Shown piece by piece: positions 58,845 through 64,000 of a DNA stretch of 64,000 nucleotides. The DNA is from Streptomyces hyderabadensis (GTDB lineage Bacteria; Actinomycetota; Actinomycetes; Streptomycetales; Streptomycetaceae), in the NCBI RefSeq assembly GCF_020404845.1, contig NZ_JAIOJZ010000011.1, positions 62,001 to 126,000 on the forward strand. The letters are read 5' to 3'. Position numbers and translations under genes: made by a program. The notes under the pieces are model-generated. The model ran no database searches, had not been told where the DNA came from, and saw only the letters and a list, made by a program, of their open reading frames with translations. Numbering within the stretch: the stretch's first letter is position 1; each line of letters opens with the position of its first letter.

Positions 58845-59966
58845 ATGCACACCCCAGTCACGATCATCGGCGCCGGGCTCGGCGGGCTGACGCTGGCCCG
58901 CGTCCTGCATGTCCACGCGATCCCGGTCACCGTCTACGAGGCCGACTCCTCCCCTTCGGCACGCGCGCAGGGCGGACTGCTCGACATTCACGACTACAAC
59001 GGACAACTCGCGCTGGAGGAAGCCGGGTTGACGGACGAGTTCCGGGCCGTCGTGCTGCCCGGCCGCCAGGCGCTGCGGGTGCTCGACACGGACGGGACCG
59101 TGCTGCTCGACCAGCCCGACGACGGGACCGGCGGACGTCCGGAGGTCCAGCGCGGCGACCTGCGTCAGGTCCTGCTCGACTCGCTCCCGGCGGGCACCGT
59201 GCGGTGGGGGCACAAGGTCAGCGGTGCCCGCTCCCTGGGCGACGGGCGGCACGAGGTGACGTTCGCCGACGGCGGCACCGTCGTCACCGGCCTGCTGGTC
59301 GGTGCGGACGGCGCGTGGTCGCGCGTGCGGCCGCTGCTCTCCTGCGCCACACCCGAGTACATCGGCAAATCGGTCGTCGAGACCTACCTGTTCGACTCCG
59401 GCTCACGGCACCCGGCCGCCGCCAAGGCCGTCGGCGGCGGAATGCTGCTCGCCCCTTCGCCGGGCAAGGAGATATTCGCCCACCGGGAGAAGGACGACAC
59501 TCTGCACGCCTACGTGGGGCTGGCCCGGCCCCGGGACTGGTTCGCCGCCGTCGACTTCGCCGATCCCGCCGCGGCCACCGCGCGGATCGCCCGGGAATTC
59601 GAGGGCTGGGCGCCGGAGCTGACGGCACTGATCACCGACAGCGACGTCGCACCGGTCCTGCGCTCCCTGTACGCCCTGCCGACCGGGCACCGGTGGGACC
59701 GGGTACCGGGTGTGACCCTGCTGGGCGACGCCGCCCACCTCTCCGCCCCCAACGGTGAGGGAGCCAACCTGGCGATGCTCGACGGTGCGGAACTGGGCGG
59801 GGCCATCGCGGCGCACCCCGGTGACGTCGAGACGGCGCTGACCGTGTACGAACGGGCCATGTTCCCCCGCAGCGCCGAGTCGGCCACCGACGAGATGCCC
59901 GGACTCGACTCCGCCGGCAACACGGCCCGGGGCCTGGTCGACCTGGTCACCGAGCACAGCGGGTGA
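58845..59966 (+). CDS. TetX-like FAD-dependent monooxygenase
   Basis: A 373-aa class A flavoprotein hydroxylase: VTIIGAGLGGLTLARVLHVH (FAD dinucleotide fold), VYEAD, AQGGLLDIHDYNGQLALEEAGL, EVQRGDLRQVLLDSLPAGTVRWGHKV, LLVGADGAWSRVR and the second FAD motif TLLGDAAHLSAPNGEGANLAMLDG. The overall order, including GG-x-LD-x-H and the PE-x-x-R-x-DLR-x-x-LL-x-SL region, follows TetX-type monooxygenases, which hydroxylate tetracyclines and related aromatics. The substrate here is unknown. ATG 58845 is preceded by GAAGGAG. Confidence 0.85.
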   Translation: MHTPVTIIGAGLGGLTLARVLHVHAIPVTVYEADSSPSARAQGGLLDIHDYNGQLALEEAGLTDEFRAVVLPGRQALRVLDTDGTVLLDQPDDGTGGRPEVQRGDLRQVLLDSLPAGTVRWGHKVSGARSLGDGRHEVTFADGGTVVTGLLVGADGAWSRVRPLLSCATPEYIGKSVVETYLFDSGSRHPAAAKAVGGGMLLAPSPGKEIFAHREKDDTLHAYVGLARPRDWFAAVDFADPAAATARIAREFEGWAPELTALITDSDVAPVLRSLYALPTGHRWDRVPGVTLLGDAAHLSAPNGEGANLAMLDGAELGGAIAAHPGDVETALTVYERAMFPRSAESATDEMPGLDSAGNTARGLVDLVTEHSG

Positions 59967-59974
59967 GCCCGGGC

Positions 59975-60012
59975 GCCACCCGTGGCCGCGGGTGCCACCC
60001 GTGGCCGCGGGT
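59975..60012. repeat. Two tandem 19-bp repeats
   Basis: GCCACCCGTGGCCGCGGGT occurs twice back to back (59975-59993 and 59994-60012), immediately after the TetX-like stop codon. The second copy forms part of the terminator hairpin, so the repeat may reflect duplication of a terminator arm. Confidence 0.85.
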
Positions 60013-60020
60013 GGCACCCG
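59989..60020 (+). terminator. Strong hairpin terminator after the TetX-like gene
   Basis: A 13-bp perfect stem (59989-60001 with 60008-60020; core GGGTGCCACCCG/CGGGTGGCACCC) and 6-nt loop. It separates the flavin monooxygenase from the ArsR promoter, which starts only a few bases later. Confidence 0.8.
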
Positions 60021-60026
60021 GTCGGC

Positions 60027-60056
60027 TTGATAGGCAAGCCATGACTTGCCTATAGT
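60027..60056 (+). promoter_or_regulatory. Leaderless promoter with ArsR operator
   Basis: TTGATA (60027-60032), 18-nt spacer, TATAGT (60051-60056). The expected transcription start coincides with the GTG start at 60063, so the mRNA should be leaderless. A palindrome with perfect 9-bp arms ATAGGCAAG and CTTGCCTAT around CCATGA (60030-60053) covers the spacer and parts of both boxes: the likely ArsR operator. Confidence 0.78.
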
Positions 60057-60062
60057 GGCGTC

Positions 60063-60365
60063 GTGGCCGACGAACTCTTCAGAGCGCTGAGTGACCGCAC
60101 GCGCCGCATCATCCTCGACGAACTCGTGCAGAAGTCCGGACAGACCCTGTTCGAGATCTGCTCGCGGCTGAGCATGAAGCACCGGCTGGCCATCTCCCGC
60201 CAGGGGGTCTCCCAGCACCTCGCGGTGCTGGAGGCCGCCGGGCTCGTGCGGTCCCGGCGCGAGGGACGCTACAAGTACCACGACCTGAACACCGCGCCGC
60301 TGCGGCACATCACCGAGCGGTGGCCCGCCCCCGACGCGCCCGAACCCGAGGAGAAGACTCCATGA
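60063..60365 (+). CDS. ArsR-type transcriptional regulator
   Basis: A 100-aa winged-helix repressor (LFRALSDRTRRIILDELVQKSGQTLFEI, RQGVSQHLAVLEAAGLVRSRREGRYKYHDLN). It has no paired metal-binding cysteines of classical ArsR/SmtB sensors (one Cys only), so it probably belongs to the metal-independent group often paired with VOC or SRPBCC proteins. GTG start at the predicted transcription start. Its stop overlaps the next start (ATGA). Confidence 0.9.
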   Translation: MADELFRALSDRTRRIILDELVQKSGQTLFEICSRLSMKHRLAISRQGVSQHLAVLEAAGLVRSRREGRYKYHDLNTAPLRHITERWPAPDAPEPEEKTP

Positions 60366-60754
60366 GGATCCACCTGACCAGCATCTTCGTCGACGACCAG
60401 GCCAAGGCGCTGAAGTTCTACACCGAGGTGCTCGGCTTCGTGAAGAAGCACGACGTTCCGGTGGGGGAACAGGACCGGTGGCTGACCGTCGTCTCCTCCG
60501 ACGAGCCCGGCGGCACCGAGCTGCTGCTGGAGCCCGCGGGCCACCCGGCCGTCAAGCCCTACCGCGACGCCCTCGTCGAGGACGGCATCCCCCTCGCCCA
60601 GTTCGCCGTCGACGACGTCCACGCCGAGTACGAGCGAATGAGCGCACTCGGCGTCCGCTTCACCCAGGAGCCCCTGGAGATGGGCCCCGTCACCACCGCC
60701 GTCTTCGACGACACCTGCGGCAACCTGATCCAGATCTCCACCCAGCCGCAGTGA
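60362..60754 (+). CDS. VOC family protein in an ArsR operon
   Basis: A 130-aa glyoxalase-fold protein: TSIFVDDQAKALKFYTEVLGFVKKHD, GTELLLEPAGHP, then AVFDDTCGNLIQISTQ. It is translationally coupled to the ArsR regulator by an ATGA overlap. This ArsR-VOC pair is common in Streptomyces; the VOC protein may bind or modify the inducer. Substrate unknown. Confidence 0.9.
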   Translation: MRIHLTSIFVDDQAKALKFYTEVLGFVKKHDVPVGEQDRWLTVVSSDEPGGTELLLEPAGHPAVKPYRDALVEDGIPLAQFAVDDVHAEYERMSALGVRFTQEPLEMGPVTTAVFDDTCGNLIQISTQPQ

Positions 60755-60769
60755 CGGCCCGTCGCCGCG

Positions 60770-61321
60770 TCACCGCCCCGAGGCTCGCCACTCGGGGGCC
60801 AGCACCGCCCAGACCTGCTTGTCGTGACGCACGCCCGCGTACGGCCATGCCTCGCGTCGCACGCCCTCCAGGGTCATGCCGAGCCGTGCGGCGACCGCGG
60901 CGCTGCGGTCGTTGTCCGCGCGGCAGTGCCATTCGGCCCGGTGCAGCCCCCGGGTCGTGAAGGCCCAGTCCAGCAACAGGCCACAGGCCCGCGTGATCAG
61001 GCCGTGGCCCTCGGCCGACGGCTCCAGCCAGCAGCCGATCTCGCAGGTGCCGAAGGCGGCGTCGAAGTCGGTGAACATCACACCGCCCACCAGCGTCTCC
61101 GCACGCCAGATGCCGTACAGGCGGGCGCCGTCGCCGGCCTGACGTGCGGCGTACCGCTCCAGGGTGGCCCGCGCTCCCTGTATGTCGTCGGTGACGAACG
61201 CGGGCCCGACCCAGGGACGGATGTGCTCACGGGCCCGGTCCAGATGACCGGCGAACTCCTCGGCGTGCCACACCTCCAGCGGACCGAGACGAGCAGCGTC
61301 ACCCAGCGACACCGAGAACAT
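60770..61321 (-). CDS. GNAT family N-acetyltransferase (RimL-like)
   Basis: A 183-aa acetyltransferase: ETLVGGVMFTDFDAAFGTCEIGCWLEPSAEGHGLITRACGLLLDWAF (acetyl-CoA loop region) and NDRSAAVAARLGMTLEGVRREA, the RimJ/RimL pattern for acetylation of alpha-amino groups or small amines. ATG 61321 follows GGGAGG. Divergent from the TetR gene at 61372 with a palindrome between them. Confidence 0.88.
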   Translation of the reverse strand: MFSVSLGDAARLGPLEVWHAEEFAGHLDRAREHIRPWVGPAFVTDDIQGARATLERYAARQAGDGARLYGIWRAETLVGGVMFTDFDAAFGTCEIGCWLEPSAEGHGLITRACGLLLDWAFTTRGLHRAEWHCRADNDRSAAVAARLGMTLEGVRREAWPYAGVRHDKQVWAVLAPEWRASGR

Positions 61322-61337
61322 GAGGCCTCCCCGTTTG

Positions 61338-61353
61338 CACAACACTTGTTGTG
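61338..61353. promoter_or_regulatory. TetR operator between GNAT and TetR genes
   Basis: CACAACACTTGTTGTG is a perfect 7-bp-arm palindrome (centre CT) in the 50-bp gap between divergent start codons, placed to control both. Confidence 0.65.
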
Positions 61354-61371
61354 TCAATGTACCGTGGCGCC

Positions 61372-61983
61372 ATGCCACGCACCAAGGGAGATCACGAGGC
61401 CCGGCGGCGGGACGTCTCCGCGGCGGTGTGGCAGGTCATGGCCACCCGCGGTTTCGCCGGTCTGACCCTGCGCGCCGTCGCCGCCGAGCTGGGTGCGACC
61501 ACGGGGCTGCTCACGCACTACTTCCCCACCAAGCGCGCCCTGCTCGCATACGCCCTCGACCTGCTGGAACGGCGCACGCTCGCCCGTCCCCGCCGAGACG
61601 CCGGCCAGGGCCTGGCCGCGTTCCGGGACGCCCTGCTGGACATCCTGCCGCTGACCTCCGGGGCCACCGACAGCAACCGGGTCTGGGTCTCGTCCTGGGA
61701 CGCCGCGCTCTGCGACCCCGCCCTGACCGCCGACTACGCCCGCAAGTACGCCCAGGGCCGCGAGCGGCTGCGCGCCCGGGTGGCCGCCGCGCAGGATCTC
61801 GGCGAACTGCCCCCGGGCGACCCCGCCCGGATCGCGGCGAGCGCGCAGTCCTTCGTCCTCGGACTGGTGGTCCAGGCCCTCTTCGACCCCTCGGCCTTCC
61901 CGCCCGAGCGGCAGGTCGAGCTGCTGGACGGCTACCTGGCCGCGCTGACCGCCGAGGCGGGCAGCGACCGGGGCGGCGGCTGA
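61372..61983 (+). CDS. TetR family transcriptional regulator
   Basis: A 203-aa protein with HTH (RDVSAAVWQVMATRGFAGLTLRAVAAELGATTGLLTHYFPTKRALL) and a helical ligand domain. ATG 61372 begins MPRTKGDHEA; two upstream in-frame ATGs lie near the operator. Probably represses itself and the divergent GNAT gene. Confidence 0.9.
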   Translation: MPRTKGDHEARRRDVSAAVWQVMATRGFAGLTLRAVAAELGATTGLLTHYFPTKRALLAYALDLLERRTLARPRRDAGQGLAAFRDALLDILPLTSGATDSNRVWVSSWDAALCDPALTADYARKYAQGRERLRARVAAAQDLGELPPGDPARIAASAQSFVLGLVVQALFDPSAFPPERQVELLDGYLAALTAEAGSDRGGG

Positions 61984-62011
61984 CGCCGGCCGTGCCCGCG
62001 CGGGAGCGCCG

Positions 62012-62506
62012 TCACGGGGACGAACCGCCGCGTCTGTCGTCGAGCATCCGCTCCAACCGGTCGAAGCGCTCGTGCAGCGTCCGGTTCGCCTGGCTGTACA
62101 CCTCTTCGGCGGCCTCCTCGGCATGGCGCGCGAAGTGCCCCCGGCGTTCTTGTTCCCTTCCGACGAACCAGGTGGCCAGCGCGGCGGTGACCAGACCGAA
62201 GGAGGTGATTCCGGCGACCATCACCACCACGGCCACGAGCCGCCCCCACAAGGTCACGGGATACAGGTCGCCGTAGCCGACGGTCGTCGCGGTTTCCACG
62301 GACCACCACAGGGCCCGCGGATAGGTGGTCAGTTGCGCCCCCGGTGCGCCGCGCTCCGCCAGGACGGCGAGGTACGAACCGACGAGGACCACGACCGCCA
62401 GCAGGACCGTCGCGGCACACGAGGCCCTCGCGTGCAGCGAACCGCCCCGGCGTCCGAGCAGCAGGTCGACCAATCTGGCCAGGAGACCGGACAGCATGCG
62501 TCGCAT
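62012..62506 (-). CDS. Two-helix potassium channel protein
   Basis: A 164-aa membrane protein of the 2TM ion-channel family: outer helix (AATVLLAVVVLVGSYLAVLAE), pore helix and K+ selectivity filter TATTVGYGDLYPVT, inner helix (LVAVVVMVAGITSFGLVTAALATWFVG), and a short cytoplasmic coil (HAEEAAEEVYSQANRTLHERFDRLERML) likely to aid tetramer assembly. There is no RCK domain. It ends 28 bp from the convergent TetR gene. Confidence 0.92.
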   Translation of the reverse strand: MRRMLSGLLARLVDLLLGRRGGSLHARASCAATVLLAVVVLVGSYLAVLAERGAPGAQLTTYPRALWWSVETATTVGYGDLYPVTLWGRLVAVVVMVAGITSFGLVTAALATWFVGREQERRGHFARHAEEAAEEVYSQANRTLHERFDRLERMLDDRRGGSSP

Positions 62507-62621
62507 GCTCCGTCACCGGCCGGGACGACGAGACGGCAACGCGCCGGTGCGCGTCGAACCCACCCGAACAGCCGCGGCGTCGCCGACGCGGGGACGCGCC
62601 TCCGTGTCGCGCGGTGCGCAG

Positions 62622-63218
62622 TCAGCCCCGCCGCGCCCGGGCGGCGTCGGGCAGCTCGCTCGCCTGGGCGACGATCTCCTCCAGGGCGGCCCCCGCGTGG
62701 TCGGCGTAGCTCCGCCCGTCGGGGTCGGCGATCCAGCGGCGGTAGGCGGTGTCGAGGGCGAGCAGCCCGACGGCCGCCAGGAACCGGGCGGCGGTCTCGC
62801 CGCGACCCTGTGCGCGCGCCTCGCTCTCGATGGCGCTCGCCAGCTCCGCGCTCTTGAGCAACTCGCGCTCACGCAACTCGGCGTGCGCGGCGATGACCGT
62901 CGCGCGGGTGGCCGAGACGGAGCGGTACTCGGACGGGAAGAAGACGCCGACCGCGTCCAGCACGGCCGCCACCACCTCGGCCGGCGGTGTCTCGGGCGGT
63001 ATCGCGCGGACGGTCTCCGCCAGCCGTGCGGTCATGACGTCCTGGCCGAGGAAGAGAACCTCGCGCTTGTCGTTGCAGTGCCGGAAGAAGGTGCTCTTCG
63101 TCAGCCCCGCCCGCTCGGCGATGTCGTTGACCGTCGTCGCGTCGTAACCGCGCTCGGCGAACAGCGTGAGCGCTGCCCGGGCCAGCCGTTGCGGTGCGTT
63201 GGGTTCCCATCTCGCCAT
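62622..63218 (-). CDS. TetR family transcriptional regulator
   Basis: A 198-aa protein; HTH at residues 10-52 (RLARAALTLFAERGYDATTVNDIAERAGLTKSTFFRHCNDKREVL), followed by a helical ligand domain. It lies between the channel and the MarR gene with about 110-bp gaps. No palindromic operator was noticed close to its start. Target unknown. Confidence 0.9.
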   Translation of the reverse strand: MARWEPNAPQRLARAALTLFAERGYDATTVNDIAERAGLTKSTFFRHCNDKREVLFLGQDVMTARLAETVRAIPPETPPAEVVAAVLDAVGVFFPSEYRSVSATRATVIAAHAELRERELLKSAELASAIESEARAQGRGETAARFLAAVGLLALDTAYRRWIADPDGRSYADHAGAALEEIVAQASELPDAARARRG

Positions 63219-63328
63219 GCCCCCACACTAGGTCACGGGGCAAAGTCCCCTCGCCTGCCGGAGGACCTGCCAGTGGCAGCCGCACCGGCGCACCCCCGCC
63301 CGGCACACCGGAGGGGGCACGGTCCGCG

Positions 63329-63760
63329 TCAGTCGGACCCTGCCGGCGCGTCGTCGCCGAGGGCCGCGTCCAGCAGCGAACCGAGCTGGTCGAGCTGGGT
63401 GGCCGACAGGGCACGGAAGGAGGAGGCGATGACGTCGTCCACCACGCCCTGGCCCTCGGCGCGCAGCCGGGCGCCCTCGTCCGTGAGCCGGTGCCGCACC
63501 GCCCGCCCCGGTCCGGGCACCCGCTCGATCAGCCCCCGGTCGGCCATCCGGGCCGCCAGGGTGCCGAAGGACTGGTCGGTCTGGAAGGTCAGTACCGCGA
63601 GGTCGTGCAGCGAGGCGTCCGGCCGGCGGTGCAGGTGACGCAGGGTGTCCCACTGCACGAGCGAGAGCCCCAGAGGCGCCAGCGCACGGCTCAGCGCGCG
63701 GTGATGGCGGTACTGCAGGCGTTTGACGGCCAGGGCCACGTCGGAGGAGCGGTACGTCAT
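63329..63760 (-). CDS. MarR family transcriptional regulator
   Basis: A 143-aa winged-helix protein: LSLVQWDTLRHLHRRPDASLHDLAVLTFQTDQSFGTLAARMADRGLIERV, then the wing (GRAVRHRLTDEG). Divergent from the alpha/beta hydrolase gene at 63869, with an AT-rich palindrome between them, so it is the likely repressor of that gene and itself. Confidence 0.92.
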   Translation of the reverse strand: MTYRSSDVALAVKRLQYRHHRALSRALAPLGLSLVQWDTLRHLHRRPDASLHDLAVLTFQTDQSFGTLAARMADRGLIERVPGPGRAVRHRLTDEGARLRAEGQGVVDDVIASSFRALSATQLDQLGSLLDAALGDDAPAGSD

Positions 63761-63803
63761 GCGGGAGATTCTAAGCCATAGAACAGGTTGCTTATATCAG
63801 CAC

Positions 63804-63815
63804 CCTTATATAAGG
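63804..63815. promoter_or_regulatory. Candidate MarR operator
   Basis: CCTTATATAAGG is a perfect palindrome, unusually AT-rich for this genome, in the 108-bp gap between the MarR gene and the hydrolase. A related imperfect copy (GGTTGCTTATATCAGCACC) sits at 63787-63805. Confidence 0.6.
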
Positions 63816-63868
63816 TTCCTGAGATAGCCGCTTCGGGCGACCCACGGACCACAGCGAAGGCAGGAACG

Positions 63869-64000
63869 ATGAGCACTCCTCCGATCGACGCCGACACCTC
63901 CCGGCCTCCCCACACCCGAACCCTCCACGTCGGCTCGGCGGCCGCGGTCGAGGTCACCGTCCACGGCCTGGACCGCACCCGGCCGTTCCTCCTGCTGCAC
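63869..64000 (+). CDS. Alpha/beta hydrolase, 3' partial
   Basis: The first 44 codons of a gene cut by the window end, starting at ATG 63869 behind GAAGGCAGGAACG. After a hydrophilic lead, VEVTVHGLDRTRPFLLLH ends exactly where an alpha/beta hydrolase normally reads LLLHGG. It is divergent from, and probably regulated by, the MarR gene. Confidence 0.6.
   Translation, partial: MSTPPIDADTSRPPHTRTLHVGSAAAVEVTVHGLDRTRPFLLLH

Noticed and set aside
59975..60020. Start of a CRISPR array
   Set aside because: Only two directly abutting 19-bp copies with no spacers, and the region folds as a terminator.
1..64000. tRNA, rRNA, transposase, integrase or phage genes
   Set aside because: None of the characteristic sequences or protein motifs was seen on either strand by reading; an automated search could still find a short RNA gene.

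Overview
The window is very GC-rich DNA with strong third-position G/C bias. It has GTG starts, many 4-nt stop/start overlaps (ATGA or GTGA), leaderless-looking promoters and dense small regulators (MarR, TetR, ArsR, LysR, PucR, LuxR). This is typical of a Streptomyces chromosome. I saw no rRNA, tRNA, insertion sequence, integrase or CRISPR array.

The centrepiece, about 7.9-38.5 kb, is a salicylate-primed nonribosomal peptide metallophore locus whose gene content and order match, from memory, the coelibactin cluster of S. coelicolor. A minus-strand operon (31219 down to 7865) encodes two NRPSs, a saccharopine-dehydrogenase-like oxidoreductase, a thiazolinyl imide reductase fused to a methyltransferase, a cytochrome P450, a type II thioesterase, a stand-alone methyltransferase, two siderophore-type ABC half-transporters and a salicylate synthase. 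The NRPSs read ArCP-Cy-A-PCP-Cy-A-PCP and Cy-A(MT)-PCP-TE. A divergent gene at 31448 encodes a salicyl-AMP ligase. The two transcripts share a short promoter region with a perfect 17-bp palindrome of Fur-superfamily type. Convergent to the ligase lies an operon of a 3Fe-4S ferredoxin, a Tat lipoprotein binding protein, two Dpp-type permeases and a double ATPase, with a Zur-like box upstream. The proposed scheme is: chorismate to salicylate, loading on the ArCP, condensation and cyclisation of three Cys/Thr/Ser-type residues, reduction of one ring, methylation and oxidation, release by a TE with a Cys nucleophile, then metal capture and transport. Active-site codes predict Thr or Ser for module 1 and Cys for modules 2 and 3.

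The left flank (1-7.8 kb) holds an RpiR regulator (cut by the window), a secreted lysyl oxidase, a 2H phosphoesterase-like protein, LysR, MarR and TetR regulators with neighbouring genes, and a truncated VOC gene. The MarR and TetR genes carry very clear palindromic operators.

The right flank includes two proteins of uncertain role (38.6-40.4 kb), a LuxR and an ArsR-type regulator, a relic stretch (42.4-43.3 kb) with broken LacI and possible phosphomannomutase remnants, and cydAB. A large secreted protein follows that resembles the non-catalytic parts of giant subtilases. Next come a PLP-dependent decarboxylase, a PucR regulator, a LysR-MFS-nitronate monooxygenase group, and metE behind a textbook cobalamin riboswitch. 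The end holds OsmC, a TetX-like flavin monooxygenase, an ArsR-VOC operon with a near-ideal leaderless promoter, a GNAT/TetR pair, a small potassium channel, a second TetR, a MarR, and the start of an alpha/beta hydrolase cut by the window.
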